This document shows positions 44,010-54,433 of a stretch of DNA of 64,000 bases, piece after piece; the first letter of the stretch is position 1; each line of letters starts with the position of its first letter. Both the position numbers and the translations under genes were made by a program. Under the pieces are notes generated by a model. That model made no database searches, was not told the origin of the DNA, and was given only the letters and a program-made list of their open reading frames with translations. Location: NCBI RefSeq assembly GCF_018476905.1, contig NZ_JAHCVK010000011.1, positions 1 to 64,000 of the forward strand. The letters are read 5' to 3'. Source of the DNA: Geomobilimonas luticola. Lineage in GTDB: Bacteria; Desulfobacterota; Desulfuromonadia; Geobacterales; Geobacteraceae.

Positions 44010-45605
44010 TCAGCGCCGAACGATACGGAGCGTCACTCCTGGAGATTCTGTTGCAGAGTGTGCTGACCGAATCACAATCGAACGTTCGGGCACTTCCTGT
44101 CCCTCAATCAGGTGATGTTTAACGGTTTCAAGCCGTCTGTCATTTTTCCTGGTTGATGACTCCAATACGAACCGGAATGCCCTACTCCCTCCAGGTAACT
44201 CTTTGATCAGTGCCAGCGTGGCTGTACTGACCGGAGTCAATGCTCCGGTGCTGTCAAATAACAGGGGCGGCAGCAGTGGAACAGTTTTCACTGTCAGGGC
44301 GACAGGCAGATCCAATGACCGTTCCAGCTGCCTGGTCAGGAGCAGCTTTTCATCATCCTCTACCGGATAATCACGTTTTAGTGTTGTTGATACCAGTATC
44401 GATTCGTTACCACTGGCGAAGGTAAGTTGGGTATCCGATACCGGAAACGGTGTGAGTGCCTCCGTCAACTCGCGTTGTACGTTCATGATCATCTGTTCGA
44501 CTTTGCCCTTGATCTGTGCAGAAGAGTCGGTCCGAGGTATTGTGGAAGTACTTCCTGCCAGGAGACTCAATGCGCTTGGCTGCTTGTCCACCTCTCCCGA
44601 TGCAACAATTATCTGTTCCAACCTGACATCCACCGGACGTTTGAAGGCATCGGTCAGTTCCTTCTCCATCTTCAGCTCTGACGGTTTGTCAATGAACTTC
44701 ACCGTATTGACTGAGGCCCTTATCAGTATCTTTTCGTCATGTTGCTGGTAGTCATAGCTAGTCATGCGTGAAGTCAACTCTTTATTCAGGTTCAGTTTCA
44801 GGACCCTTTCGATTCGTTTTTTCTCTTTGACCTTGGTAAGATCCGCCACCAAGGTATATGCAAGCGGTATGGAAATCAGCGTCAGCAGGCCGGCAATAAT
44901 CATAAGTCGTTTACGGGGAGAATACTGGACCGTTTCCAGATGACTAGTCCGAAAGCCGAGGGTAAAAAAGACAAGATCCGAGGTCAGAACAATAGCCACA
45001 AAGTTGGTGAAAAAGAGCAGGAATCCGCCCATGGCTAACGTCAACTGTCCGGTGCCGAGACCGTAACCAGTCACGCTGAGTGGTGGAATTACCGCCGTGG
45101 CGATTGCTACGCCGGTAGACGTAATCAGATAATTTCTCTTGGTGCAGAGGGCAATGGCACCTACTGTGCCTGAGAGCACTGCCACAAGCAGGTCGAAAAT
45201 ATTGGGGCGCACCCGTGTCAGTATCTCAGCAGTCGGTTCCTTCAAAGGCGAAATAAAGCTGACTATAGTGCAGGCCACTATCGTCACCGCTACGCTGATG
45301 GCAATGGTTTTAAATGCGCGCCGAGCAAGGGAAATATCCCCGATTGTGAAAGCCAATCCTGATGATATGATCGGTCCCATCAGTGGGGAGATCAGCATTG
45401 CGCCAATGACTACCGCGATGCTGTTGGTCAACAGACCTAGCAGGGCAATCAGGCTCGCAAACATCAGCATGCTGTAGTATATCCAGGAACGATCGACGCC
45501 TGTGGCAACCTCTTTGATAACCGCACGGTGATTGACCATATCAGTTTTTATGGCCAGATAAGCGCTCAGTTTTTTTAGGTAATAGCTGACAAGGGTCTTG
45601 TTCAC
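44010..45605 (-). CDS. DUF389 membrane protein (TIGR00341-like)
   Basis: 531 residues from GTG 45605, with ATGGAG 8 bases upstream; longer in-frame starts would overlap the GH15 stop. The central DUF389 domain has several membrane segments (YYSMLMFASLIALLGLLTN, VVIGAMLISPLMGPIISSG, about 40-260), followed by a soluble C-terminal half (about 265-531). DUF389 proteins lack a settled function and are sometimes linked to transport. It lies 20 bases before otsA in the operon. Confidence 0.85.
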   Translation of the reverse strand: MNKTLVSYYLKKLSAYLAIKTDMVNHRAVIKEVATGVDRSWIYYSMLMFASLIALLGLLTNSIAVVIGAMLISPLMGPIISSGLAFTIGDISLARRAFKTIAISVAVTIVACTIVSFISPLKEPTAEILTRVRPNIFDLLVAVLSGTVGAIALCTKRNYLITSTGVAIATAVIPPLSVTGYGLGTGQLTLAMGGFLLFFTNFVAIVLTSDLVFFTLGFRTSHLETVQYSPRKRLMIIAGLLTLISIPLAYTLVADLTKVKEKKRIERVLKLNLNKELTSRMTSYDYQQHDEKILIRASVNTVKFIDKPSELKMEKELTDAFKRPVDVRLEQIIVASGEVDKQPSALSLLAGSTSTIPRTDSSAQIKGKVEQMIMNVQRELTEALTPFPVSDTQLTFASGNESILVSTTLKRDYPVEDDEKLLLTRQLERSLDLPVALTVKTVPLLPPLLFDSTGALTPVSTATLALIKELPGGSRAFRFVLESSTRKNDRRLETVKHHLIEGQEVPERSIVIRSAHSATESPGVTLRIVRR

Positions 45606-45627
45606 GATGTGCGCTCCATAGCCGTTT

Positions 45628-47418
45628 TCAGAATGCAGAGTCCCAACGCTTGCTGAGACGGATGGCGGCATTGATCAGGCCGACCATGCTGTAGGTCTGG
45701 ACAAAGTTGCCCCACTGCTCGCCGGTCCGGACATCAATGTGCTCGGCAATGAGGCCGTGGCGGTTATGGCGTGCCAACAGGTTCTCGAACAGTAGTCGGG
45801 CTTCTTCGCTGCGGCCCAGTGCCACAAGGGCGTAGATATACCAGTAGGTACAGACGATAAATGCGTTCTCGGGGGTGCCGAAGTCATCCTGCTCGACATA
45901 ACGGAAAATATAGTCACCCTGGCGCAGTTCCCGTTCGATCGCTGCGACAGTCGAGGCGAAGCGGCAATCGTCTGCAGCAAGAAAACCCACGTCATGCATC
46001 AGCAGCAGGCTGGCGTCCAGGCTATCCCCCTCGAATGCGGCGGTGAAGGCTTTTTTCTGCTCATTCCAGGCCCGTCTGCAGATGGTGGCGTGGATCAGTT
46101 CCGCCTGTGCCTTCCAGTAGATCGTGCGCTCCGTGAGGTGGAGACGGTCAGCGATCCTCGACAGGCGATCGCAGGCTGCCCAGCACATGATGCTGGAAAA
46201 AGTGTGAATCCGTTTGGTTCCACGTAACTCCCACAACCCCGCATCCGGCTGGTCATGAACCTGAATGGCTGTTTCTCCGAGCGGTTCAAGTCGATGGAAG
46301 AGTGCTGCGTCCCCCCGCTGCACGAGCCGCTGGTCGAAGAAAACATGGGTTACCGCAAGAATCGCCGAACCGTAGACATCGTGCTGGATCTGTTCATATG
46401 CCTGGTTCCCCACCCGGACCGGCCCCATACCACGGTAGCCGTCGAGTGTCTCGACCTCTCTTTCCGCCAGGTGCCCCTGTCCATCGATGCCATAAACCGG
46501 TTGAATCCGTCCACCAGGGGCGCCAGCGACAATGTTGACCAGATACCTGAGATAGCGTTCCATCGTGTGGGTCGTACCGAGACGATTCAGGGCGTTGACC
46601 ACGAAATAGGCATCACGAAGCCAGCAGTGCCGGTAATCCCAGTTCCGCCCGGAGTTCGGTGCTTCGGGGACTGATGTGGTCATGGCCGCAATTATGGCCC
46701 CGGTATCATCGAAGGTGTTGAGTTTCAAGGTAATGGCAGCGCGGATGACTTCGTCCTGCCACTCAAAGGGGACGCCCAGGTCTCGCACCCATTCATGCCA
46801 GTACGCAAGCGTCTCGTCGAGAAACCGGCGTGACAGTTCATGAATAGCTTCCGGAATCGTTTCATCCGGCCCGAAGATAAGAGTCAGTCGGTCTTCCAGG
46901 AAAAACGGAAGTTCCTGAACGATGGTGGTAATGGAGGCATCGGTCGTGAGACGCATGACCCAGTCGGGGGATACGTAACGGATATGGTGACTGCCGTAGG
47001 TGCGATCACATGCTTCCCGGCCATAATCGTAGACAGGACGGATTCGGATCCTGATGCGGGGGGTTCCCTGTCGGCGGTGAATCTGTCTGATCAGCATCAT
47101 GGGGGTGAACATCCGCCGGTGTTGTCGAAAACGGGGGGCGAAATCGGTGAGTTCGACCACACCCCCCTGGGCGTCGGTAAGGCGTGTGACCAGCACGGCG
47201 GAGTTGGGCAGATAGCGTTGTTCGGTCTTGATCTGATCAACAAGCTCGATGGCGCAATAACCTTTCTCCGATCCCGTTTGGTGTCCCTGCAGCAGGGAGC
47301 AGAATGCCGGGTCGCCATCAAAGCGGGGCAGGCAGTACCAGACGATCTTACCAGTGGAATCGATCAAGGCGCCGACCTGACAGTTGCCGATAAGGGCCAG
47401 ATCAAGGGAATTGGTCAT
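45628..47418 (-). CDS. Glycoside hydrolase family 15 protein (glucoamylase/trehalase-like)
   Basis: 596 residues. The N-terminal beta-sandwich (LALIGNCQVGALID, WYCLPRFDGDPAFCSLL) and the (alpha/alpha)6 barrel with RNWDYRHCWLRDA (general acid region, about 257-270) and later TFSSIMCWAACDR and EDDFGTPENAF-like QDDFGTPENAFIVCTYWYI, split here, identify bacterial GH15. Substrates in this family include alpha-glucans and, in some actinobacterial members, trehalose. Its place upstream of otsAB suggests trehalose or glycogen turnover; which one cannot be told. It overlaps the MscS gene by 17 bases. Confidence 0.9.
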   Translation of the reverse strand: MTNSLDLALIGNCQVGALIDSTGKIVWYCLPRFDGDPAFCSLLQGHQTGSEKGYCAIELVDQIKTEQRYLPNSAVLVTRLTDAQGGVVELTDFAPRFRQHRRMFTPMMLIRQIHRRQGTPRIRIRIRPVYDYGREACDRTYGSHHIRYVSPDWVMRLTTDASITTIVQELPFFLEDRLTLIFGPDETIPEAIHELSRRFLDETLAYWHEWVRDLGVPFEWQDEVIRAAITLKLNTFDDTGAIIAAMTTSVPEAPNSGRNWDYRHCWLRDAYFVVNALNRLGTTHTMERYLRYLVNIVAGAPGGRIQPVYGIDGQGHLAEREVETLDGYRGMGPVRVGNQAYEQIQHDVYGSAILAVTHVFFDQRLVQRGDAALFHRLEPLGETAIQVHDQPDAGLWELRGTKRIHTFSSIMCWAACDRLSRIADRLHLTERTIYWKAQAELIHATICRRAWNEQKKAFTAAFEGDSLDASLLLMHDVGFLAADDCRFASTVAAIERELRQGDYIFRYVEQDDFGTPENAFIVCTYWYIYALVALGRSEEARLLFENLLARHNRHGLIAEHIDVRTGEQWGNFVQTYSMVGLINAAIRLSKRWDSAF

Positions 47419-48319
47419 TGTCTAACTCCTGTTTGGGTAGTGGGACGTTCTGGTCATTGTGGCGGTTACCCAGAATGTGAATATCCCGCCGGGGATAGGG
47501 TATCTCCACGCCGTGTTCGGCAAACGTACGGTAGATGGCGAAATTGAGGACGCTCGTAAGGAGCCCCCGGCGGTGGATGAGGGTGGTGCTCCAGACCCGG
47601 AGTTCGAAGCAGAGCCCACTGTCGCCGAACTCCATCAGCCGCACGCCCGGTGCCGGCTTCTCCAGCACATCGGGATTCCCGGCTGCAACCTCCAGGAGCA
47701 ACCGCTCGACGAGCCCGACGTCGCTGCCGTAGGCGACGCTCACGGGAATCCGGAACCTGACCCTCCGTTCATTGTGACTCCAGTTTACCACGTTCTCGGT
47801 GATGAACTTCGAGTTGGGCACGATGATGGTGATGTTGTCATTGGTCACGACTGTCGTGCTCCTGCCGCCGATGCGTACCACGTCTCCCTCCACGTTTCCC
47901 ACCACGATCCGGTCCCCTGCCTTGATGGGTCGCTCGAAGAGAATGATGATGCCACTGATGAAGTTGTTGACGATGTTCTGGAGACCGAAGCCGAGGCCGA
48001 TGCCAACGGCGCCGGCCAGGACATTGAGGGCGGTGAGGTCGATGCCGGCCGTCTGCAGGATGACAACGAAGCCGATGGCGATGACGGTGTAGCGGATGAT
48101 GGAGCCGGTGGCTTGGCGGGCGCCAAGCTCCATCCGCGTGCGGTTGAGGAACTGCTCCACGGTCCAGGTCCGGAGTTTGCCCGACAGGTAGAAGAGGAGC
48201 GCCACCAGCACCACGAGTTGGATGATGGCCCAGAGTGTCACCGGCGACCCCCCGAGCTTCAGGATGGGGATTTCGAGAAACCCTCGGGTTTTTTCGAGCA
48301 TATCGCGAAGTGTTTCCAT
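47402..48319 (-). CDS. MscS-family mechanosensitive ion channel
   Basis: 305 residues. Three predicted membrane segments (about 28-46, 71-90 and a pore helix about 94-127) with the MscS pore pattern AGAVGIGLGFGLQNIVNNFISGIIILFERPI (split), then the beta domain (DRIVVGNVEGDVVRIGGRSTTV) and a C-terminal alpha/beta domain. Such channels release solutes upon hypo-osmotic shock. Start ATG 48319 lies 12 bases after the permease stop. Placement with otsAB and NhaA fits osmotic adaptation. Confidence 0.93.
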   Translation of the reverse strand: METLRDMLEKTRGFLEIPILKLGGSPVTLWAIIQLVVLVALLFYLSGKLRTWTVEQFLNRTRMELGARQATGSIIRYTVIAIGFVVILQTAGIDLTALNVLAGAVGIGLGFGLQNIVNNFISGIIILFERPIKAGDRIVVGNVEGDVVRIGGRSTTVVTNDNITIIVPNSKFITENVVNWSHNERRVRFRIPVSVAYGSDVGLVERLLLEVAAGNPDVLEKPAPGVRLMEFGDSGLCFELRVWSTTLIHRRGLLTSVLNFAIYRTFAEHGVEIPYPRRDIHILGNRHNDQNVPLPKQELDNDQFP

Positions 48320-48331
48320 TGCACCTCCTGT

Positions 48332-50098
48332 TCAGAACGGCCAGAAACGGGGTATGAAGATCGTGGCCAGCACCCAGAAGAGGATGTTGAGCGGTGTGCC
48401 TACCCGAAGAAAATCCGCATAACGGAACTGTCCCGGACCATAAATGAGGGTGTTGGTCTGGTAGCCCACCGGGGTCATGAAACTGGCCGAAGCGGCGAAG
48501 GCGATAGCCATGAGCAAGGGACGGGAATCGACCCCGTATGACTCGGCGGTGGCGATGGCGATGGGGGCCAGCATGGCCGCCGTGGCATTGTTAGACATCA
48601 TCTCGGTGAACAACGAGGTGGCCAGATAGAAGGCAGACACCAGGGCCACAGGGCCTAAATTCCCCACCGTTTCGACCAGATAGCCGGCCAGAAGCATCGC
48701 AGCGCCGCTCTTCTCAAGGGCCGTTCCCAGGGTAATGACCCCACCCAGGAGGAAGATGACCTGCCAGTTGATGGCTCCGTATGCCTCCTCACGGGTCAGG
48801 CAGCGGGTCAGCACCATGAGGATGCAGCCGACGATGGCGCCCGCCACGATCGGGACGATGCCCGTCGCGGCGGCGGCCACCACTGCGGCCACGATAGTAA
48901 CGGCCGTCGCCATACGGCTCTTGCGGAATACGGGAAGTCCCACCTGGGAAACAAGAACGAACGTCTTGTCCTCCCAGAGCTGGTCCAGGTGGTTCTCCTC
49001 AACCTCGAACAGGAGCACGTCGCCGGCCCGAAGCGGCATGGTATCCAGATCGTCACGCATCACCTGCCCCCGGTGCCGGACCGCCAGGGCGGAGAGACCG
49101 TAGCGGGAACGGAACCGGGCCTGCCTGAGGCTCCTGCCATCGAGGGTTGACCCCCGGGCCACCACCGCTTCCACCAGAACGGCATCCTCTCCGGCTTTGC
49201 GACCTGTCTCGTGGCGCAGGGAAATGCCGCGCCGGTCCTTGAGCTTGTGGAAATTCTCCAGGTCGCAGCGTACTTTCAGATGATCTCCCGCCTGGAGAAC
49301 GATCCGGTCGCCAGGTTCCTCAATCAGTCTCCCGTTCCGGAATACCTCGACGCTGCGGATCGAGAGGTCGCGCAAAAGCGGCGACTCGGCCAGCACCTTC
49401 CCCACAGAACGGGCCTCCGGCTCCAGAATGATCTCGGTAAGATAGTCGCCTATGCCGAAGAGCTTCCGCAGATCTTCCTCCCCCTTGCGCGCGGGGATGA
49501 GCCGCACGCCGATCAGAAACATGTAGGCGCTTCCGGCTCCGAAGAAGATGAGGCCGAGGCCCGTCATCTCGAACATGCCGAAGGGTTCGAGACCGTGCCG
49601 CCCGGCAATGGAGGAAACGAGAATGTTTGTGGAAGTGCCGATGAGGGTGCAGACCCCGCCGAACATGGAGGCGAAGGAAAGGGGCATGAGGAGCCGCCCC
49701 GCAGCTGTCCCGGTATCGCGTGCCACCCCCAGGGCGATGGGGAGAAAGATGGCTACTGCCGCCGTGTTGTTGATGAAGGCGGAGAGGACCCCCACCGTCA
49801 GCATCATCACCGCCAGCACCAGCCAGAAGCTTACAGCCCCGAGCCGGGTCATAATCGTTCCAAGGAGGTTCACCGCTCCGGTTTTGAAGAGTCCCGCCGA
49901 GAGGACGAACATTGCCCCCACGGTGATGGTGGCCGGGTTGCTGAAGCCGCTGACGGCCTCCTGAGGCGTGATTATGCCTGAGAGCAGCATGGTGGCCATC
50001 AGTACCAGGGCCGTCAGGTCCACCGGCAGACGCTCGGTTGCAAACAGGATCACGGCAGATGCCACGAGCCCGAGAACAATAATTATTTCAACAGTCAC
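48332..50098 (-). CDS. SLC13-family permease with two TrkA-C (RCK_C) domains
   Basis: 588 residues from GTG 50098 with GGAGG upstream. Membrane helices at the N- and C-terminal thirds carry the duplicated [14 protein letters not shown] / [14 protein letters not shown] and [13 protein letters not shown] / [13 protein letters not shown] re-entrant motifs of DASS/SLC13 transporters. The middle (about 210-390) has two TrkA-C domains ([20 protein letters not shown] and [18 protein letters not shown], split) that often bind a regulatory ligand. It probably takes up a divalent anion such as sulfate or a dicarboxylate. First gene of the operon. Confidence 0.9.
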   Translation of the reverse strand: MTVEIIIVLGLVASAVILFATERLPVDLTALVLMATMLLSGIITPQEAVSGFSNPATITVGAMFVLSAGLFKTGAVNLLGTIMTRLGAVSFWLVLAVMMLTVGVLSAFINNTAAVAIFLPIALGVARDTGTAAGRLLMPLSFASMFGGVCTLIGTSTNILVSSIAGRHGLEPFGMFEMTGLGLIFFGAGSAYMFLIGVRLIPARKGEEDLRKLFGIGDYLTEIILEPEARSVGKVLAESPLLRDLSIRSVEVFRNGRLIEEPGDRIVLQAGDHLKVRCDLENFHKLKDRRGISLRHETGRKAGEDAVLVEAVVARGSTLDGRSLRQARFRSRYGLSALAVRHRGQVMRDDLDTMPLRAGDVLLFEVEENHLDQLWEDKTFVLVSQVGLPVFRKSRMATAVTIVAAVVAAAATGIVPIVAGAIVGCILMVLTRCLTREEAYGAINWQVIFLLGGVITLGTALEKSGAAMLLAGYLVETVGNLGPVALVSAFYLATSLFTEMMSNNATAAMLAPIAIATAESYGVDSRPLLMAIAFAASASFMTPVGYQTNTLIYGPGQFRYADFLRVGTPLNILFWVLATIFIPRFWPF

Positions 50099-50255
50099 CC
50101 GCTTCCCTCCGTCTGGATTGCTTCAAGCATATCGCCCTGCAACGCCAGCATCCCATTACCTTCCAACGGATACTCAATTCCATTCCAGAATTGTACACGA
50201 ATTCCTGTTTTCTGCCTGCTCCGGGTTAGTTAACCGGTTGCGGTTCTGCTGGCAA

Positions 50256-50278
50256 TGACTACCCCTTTCTGGTATAGT
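50256..50278 (+). promoter_or_regulatory. Possible extended -10 promoter for the TPR gene
   Basis: TGGTATAGT (TGn plus TATAGT, 50273-50278) lies 35 bases before ATG 50313. No good -35 hexamer is seen. The preceding 150 bases also contain the AACCGGTT palindrome at 50232-50239. Confidence 0.35.
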
Positions 50279-50312
50279 TTTGCCCATACTTGTACTGATC
50301 ACGGAGGGTGCG

Positions 50313-51107
50313 ATGGCTACGACGTTTGACGAATACCTGGCGCAGGGGATAACCTGCCTGGAGGCGGGTGATCATGAAGGAGCTGCTGCGGCGTTTGGCA
50401 GTTGCATCCAGCTGGAGCCGTCCAACCCGGAGGGGCACTTCAATCTGGGGGATGCCCTGTCTGCCGCCGAGAAGCCGGAAGAGTCCATAGCAGCATACGA
50501 AAGGGGGCTCAAACTTGCACCGGAGGATACTGAGGCCCTGACGGCCCTCGGCGACCTTTATTTCGAGCTGGGGCGGCACAAGGAGGCCCTCAAGGTCTAC
50601 AAGCGCATTACCGACATTGCGCCGAAGGACGCCGACGGCTATGTGAATATCGGCCTGGTCTATAATAGCATGGAACGGGGTGAAGATGCGATCAAGGCCT
50701 ATAACAAGGCGCTGGAGATGGATCCCGCCAACGTCTTTGCCTACAACGCCCTCGGCGACGCCTGGTACGGTCTGGGGGATCGGGAGAAGGCCGTTGCCGC
50801 CTACCGGAAGGGGATCGAGATCGATCCGGAGGACGCGGCGGCCCGTTTCAACCTGGGTGAACTGTACTATGACCTGGGTGATTTCGATGAGGCGGAGAAG
50901 GAGTGTCTGGAGGCGATCCGTCTCGACCCCCACTTCACCCTGGCCTATCTCACTCTGGGAAGCCTTTACATGGACCAGGAGCACGTTAAGGACGCCATCA
51001 AGTACCTGGAGCTCTACCTGAAAATGGAGACCTCACCCCAGGCAGCCGACATGGTGGCGGAGGTGAAGGCGGTGGTGGAGGGGCTGAAGGAAGAGTTGAA
51101 AGGGTAG
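50313..51107 (+). CDS. Tetratricopeptide repeat protein
   Basis: 264 residues from ATG 50313 with GGAGGG upstream; in-frame codons before it fall in the promoter. Seven TPR units run through most of the protein, with consensus pieces such as PSNPEGHFNLGDALSAAEKPEES and ARFNLGELYYDLGDFDEAEKE. No signal peptide is seen, so it is probably cytoplasmic. It is a scaffold for protein contacts; partners unknown. Followed by its own terminator. Confidence 0.88.
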   Translation: MATTFDEYLAQGITCLEAGDHEGAAAAFGSCIQLEPSNPEGHFNLGDALSAAEKPEESIAAYERGLKLAPEDTEALTALGDLYFELGRHKEALKVYKRITDIAPKDADGYVNIGLVYNSMERGEDAIKAYNKALEMDPANVFAYNALGDAWYGLGDREKAVAAYRKGIEIDPEDAAARFNLGELYYDLGDFDEAEKECLEAIRLDPHFTLAYLTLGSLYMDQEHVKDAIKYLELYLKMETSPQAADMVAEVKAVVEGLKEELKG

Positions 51108-51127
51108 GAAGATGGAGACGACACGAA

Positions 51128-51158
51128 GGGGGGCCGGAATCCGGCCCCCCCTTTTTTT
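51128..51158 (+). terminator. Terminator after the TPR gene
   Basis: GGGGGGCCGG (51128-51137) pairs with CCGGCCCCCC (51141-51150) over an AAT loop, followed by C and seven T. Very stable. Confidence 0.9.
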
Positions 51159-51190
51159 AGGCATGCGGTCAAGGCTCGCGGCAGGTGCCG

Positions 51191-51538
51191 CTAATCGACC
51201 ACGTTCCCCTTGGTTTCGATATCGAAGATTTCAATGATGGATTTCGGCGTGTAGGGGCAGGTCCTGGCCCCTTTCTCACCATTCCACTCGATGAGATGTT
51301 CCCCGGCTTTCTGGGTCTTCATGACCCGTTTGCCGCAGACTTTTTCAAGCCGCTCCCACATCTGTTCCGTGGAGAGCAGCTCGTACCCCCCCACCTCCCT
51401 GTTCTGTCCCGCGTTTTCCAAGAACCGGTCGATGAGGTCATAGTCGAGGAAGTCTTCCTCCTTGCGCCACCAGCTGATGAACTGCATGTCGGCCGTGCGC
51501 TCGTTCTTGATGGTTTTGGCGATCTCGGTGGTTGTCAT
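51191..51538 (-). CDS. Hypothetical protein, 115 residues
   Basis: From ATG 51538 (MTTTEIAKTIKNERTADMQF), preceded by GGGAGGGATGCC; a longer frame to 51586 is less likely. The protein is soluble and mixed in charge, with two cysteines (VCGKR, TCPYTP) and no signal or membrane segment. I do not recognise the family. It is alone, convergent with the TPR gene. Confidence 0.7.
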   Translation of the reverse strand: MTTTEIAKTIKNERTADMQFISWWRKEEDFLDYDLIDRFLENAGQNREVGGYELLSTEQMWERLEKVCGKRVMKTQKAGEHLIEWNGEKGARTCPYTPKSIIEIFDIETKGNVVD

Positions 51539-51728
51539 GGCATCCCTCCCCCTTTCCTGCTGACCATTGGGTGTCCTACCTGCCATTATTATATCCCTGT
51601 TTTAGTAGTGCCGCAACTTGTGCAGGGTCGTGTCAACCCGCTCCAGATACGGGACAATCGGGATGCATGCTGTGTTGCGGGAAGAGGGGATTCCCCTTCC
51701 TCCAGAGGAAAAAAATTGCCCGGAGCCT

Positions 51729-51756
51729 TTGCATGTGAGATATTCGGGGATATTAT
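51729..51756 (+). promoter_or_regulatory. Possible promoter for the YtxH gene
   Basis: TTGCAT (51729-51734), a 16-base spacer and TATTAT (51751-51756), about 30 bases before ATG 51787. AAAGGAGG follows as the ribosome-binding site. Confidence 0.4.
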
Positions 51757-51786
51757 TATGGCACGACAACAAAAGGAGGAACGTCA

Positions 51787-52134
51787 ATGGCGGATAACGA
51801 GAACAAGGTAGCGGCGGGCGCGCTTATGCTGGTGGCGGGGGGGATTATCGGGGCGGGACTCGCCCTGCTGTTCGCACCCCAGTCGGGGAAAAAGACCCGG
51901 AAGGACATCTCCCGTTACGCCAAGAAGGTAAAGCATAAGGCGGATGACGTGGTGGACGATTTTGCCGATACCGTTTCCGACCTGGTGGACACGGTTGGGG
52001 AAAAGGCGGCCGACATCCTCGACAAGGGGAAGGATATGGCCTACGACGCGAAGAAGGACCTTCTCAAGGCGATCGAAGAGGGGCAGTCCAGGCTGGAAAA
52101 GCAGCGGGCAAAACTGTCAAAGATTATCGGCTGA
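51787..52134 (+). CDS. YtxH domain-containing protein
   Basis: 115 residues. A single N-terminal membrane segment (GALMLVAGGIIGAGLALLFAP, about 11-31, ending PQSGKKTRKDI) is the hallmark of YtxH/Gvp-related proteins, followed by a long amphipathic helical tail rich in Lys and Asp. Members are often stress-induced and membrane-bound; function unknown. It is monocistronic with a strong terminator. Confidence 0.88.
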   Translation: MADNENKVAAGALMLVAGGIIGAGLALLFAPQSGKKTRKDISRYAKKVKHKADDVVDDFADTVSDLVDTVGEKAADILDKGKDMAYDAKKDLLKAIEEGQSRLEKQRAKLSKIIG

Positions 52135-52152
52135 TAGTCGGCAATTCCGATC

Positions 52153-52188
52153 AAAACCCCGCCCGGTTTGCACCTGGCGGGTTTTTTT
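52153..52188 (+). terminator. Terminator after the YtxH gene
   Basis: AACCCCGCC and GGCGGGTT flank a loop of about 12 bases and are followed by seven T, 18 bases after the stop codon. Confidence 0.85.
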
Positions 52189-52241
52189 GTCACTGCAGGG
52201 CATGTTCTGCAGGCAGTCATGTGTCGACCGGGGGCGGATGA

Positions 52242-54356
52242 GTGATGAACGACACTGAATTTCGTGGCGATTGCAGCGCCGGTGCGCACCTGCACCCGAA
52301 CGTGGACCGCCGGAGTCTTCCTCCCGATGGGGGCGAGCGTTTCAACCGGCTGATTTTTGCCACCAGTCCCTATCTTCTGCAGCATGCCGAGAATCCGGTG
52401 GACTGGTATCCCTGGGGTGAGGAGGCGTTTGCCAGAGCTGCGACCGAAGACAAGCCGGTCTTGCTTTCCATTGGCTACGCCACCTGCCACTGGTGTCATG
52501 TCATGGCCCACGAGTCCTTCGCGGATTCCGATGTGGCAGAGGTCATCAACCGGCATTTCGTGGCGATCAAGGTGGACCGTGAGGAACGGCCGGACATCGA
52601 CGACCGGTACATGACCGTCTCCCAGATGATGACTGGCAGTGGCGGCTGGCCACTGAACATTGTCATGACCCCCGACCGGCGGCCGTTCTTTGCCGCCACC
52701 TACATTCCGAAAACACGCCGGCAGGGGATGCCGGGGGTTGTCGAACTCCTGGAGAAGCTGGCGGCACTCTGGCGCACGGAGCGGGACCGGATCGAAGAGA
52801 GCTGCGCATCGGTCATGCAGGCACTAACCCAGCTCGGCGGTCCCGCCCCTGCCGAACTACCGGGGGACGGCGTACTGGCGGACGCTTATGGACAGTTGCG
52901 CCAGATGTACGACGAGACCTGGGGCGGCTTCGGAACCGCTCCCAAGTTCCCCATGCCCCATTACCTCCAGTTCCTACTCCGCATCGGGAAGCGCACCGGC
53001 GATGCATCCCTCATCGCCATGGTTACGACAACCCTTGCCCGTATCCGTCAGCGGGGCATCTTCGACCAGGTCGGTTTCGGCCTCCACCGTTACAGCGTCG
53101 ATCGGCAGTGGGTGGTCCCCCATTTCGAGAAGATGCTCTATGACCAGGCCATGGTAACTCTTGCCTGCATCGAGGCATTCCAGGCCACCGGAAGCCGGAA
53201 TTTCCTGAAGATGGCGGAAGAGGTCGCAGCCTATGTCCTGGTGGAGATGACCGGTCCGGAGGGGGGATTTTACGCGGCTCAGGATGCAGATACGGAAGGG
53301 GAGGAAGGGAGATACTATGTCTGGACACCTGCCGAGATCGAGGCGGTTCTGGGGCATGACGCCGCCATCTGCTGCAGGCTGTGGGGCGTCACGGCGTCGG
53401 GAAATTTCGGGGGACGAACCATTCTCAATCTCCCGCTTTCTATCGAGGAATTTGCCCGACGGGAAGGGGTGACCCCTGACCTGCTGGATGCCGACCTGGC
53501 AAGGTGGCGGGAACGGCTCCTGGTGGCCCGGAGCGAGCGGGTCCGACCGTTCAGGGACGAGAAGGTGCTGACCGCCTGGAACGGTCTCATGATTGCCGCA
53601 CTGGCACGGCTTTACGGGGCGACCGGCGAGGCCCGCTGGCTTGGGGCCGCGGAACGGGCAATGGATTTCATCCGGATGCGGCTTGTGGACGGCAGTGGAC
53701 GCCTGTTCCGGAGCTACCATGGAGGGCGGGGGGACGTTCCCGGTTTTCTTGAGGATTATGCGGCGTTTGTTTCAGGGCTGATCGCCCTTTACGAAGGAAC
53801 CCTCGTTTCGGACCATCTTGAGGAAGCGGTCAGATTAAGCCGGCAGATGCTGTCGCTTTTCCAGGATCCGGAATCGGGTGGGCTGTTCGACACGGGGAAC
53901 GACGCGGAGGCGGTGCTCGGGAGGAGCGTGAACCCCTACGACGGTGTCACTCCCTCCGGCACCTCCCTGGCTGCCCTGAACCTCCTCAAGCTGGGAGGGG
54001 TTTCCGGCGCTGCCGACCTGGCAGCGGCGGGGGAGGCGGTCCTTCGCTCCGCCATGGGGAAGGCGGTCCGCCAGCCGGCGGGCTACCTTTGTCTCCTCAT
54101 GGCGTACGATTACCTGCTCGGCCCGGCGGTTGAAATAAGCCTGGCCGGGGACCGTAACGACCCGGAGATGCTGGCCATGCTCAGAGTCATCGGTTGCCGC
54201 TTTATCCCACGGCTGGTGCTGCGTCATGCAGGGGGAGACCCTTCGTTTTTGGAGCGGGAAGGTAAAGCAACGGCTTACGTCTGCGCAAACGAAGCCTGCC
54301 GGCCGCCGGCAGTGGGCGCAGCGGCTTTGGGCCGGCTGCTGGACGAGGTTGCCTGA
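52242..54356 (+). CDS. DUF255 thioredoxin-fold protein (YyaL/SSP411 family)
   Basis: About 704 residues from GTG 52242 or ATG 52245. The N-terminal part has [21 protein letters not shown] and a thioredoxin-like domain with the CHWC active site (about residue 85-88, [18 protein letters not shown]). The rest resembles an (alpha/alpha) barrel like N-acylglucosamine 2-epimerase/glycosidase folds. The family is widespread from bacteria to mammals (SPATA20), but its activity is not settled. It converges with the papain-like gene, with no clear terminator in the 77-base gap. Confidence 0.9.
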   Translation: MMNDTEFRGDCSAGAHLHPNVDRRSLPPDGGERFNRLIFATSPYLLQHAENPVDWYPWGEEAFARAATEDKPVLLSIGYATCHWCHVMAHESFADSDVAEVINRHFVAIKVDREERPDIDDRYMTVSQMMTGSGGWPLNIVMTPDRRPFFAATYIPKTRRQGMPGVVELLEKLAALWRTERDRIEESCASVMQALTQLGGPAPAELPGDGVLADAYGQLRQMYDETWGGFGTAPKFPMPHYLQFLLRIGKRTGDASLIAMVTTTLARIRQRGIFDQVGFGLHRYSVDRQWVVPHFEKMLYDQAMVTLACIEAFQATGSRNFLKMAEEVAAYVLVEMTGPEGGFYAAQDADTEGEEGRYYVWTPAEIEAVLGHDAAICCRLWGVTASGNFGGRTILNLPLSIEEFARREGVTPDLLDADLARWRERLLVARSERVRPFRDEKVLTAWNGLMIAALARLYGATGEARWLGAAERAMDFIRMRLVDGSGRLFRSYHGGRGDVPGFLEDYAAFVSGLIALYEGTLVSDHLEEAVRLSRQMLSLFQDPESGGLFDTGNDAEAVLGRSVNPYDGVTPSGTSLAALNLLKLGGVSGAADLAAAGEAVLRSAMGKAVRQPAGYLCLLMAYDYLLGPAVEISLAGDRNDPEMLAMLRVIGCRFIPRLVLRHAGGDPSFLEREGKATAYVCANEACRPPAVGAAALGRLLDEVA

Positions 54357-54433
54357 CAGCGGCCACGGCATGAACCATCCTCGCTGGCTCCAGACAGCCC
54401 TCATTTCCGGCCATGCGGGCTTTCTTTTCCACC

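Noticed and set aside
51539-51586. Longer start of the 115-residue hypothetical protein (to 51586)
   Set aside because: The extra 16 residues are unsupported and GGGAGGG fits ATG 51538.
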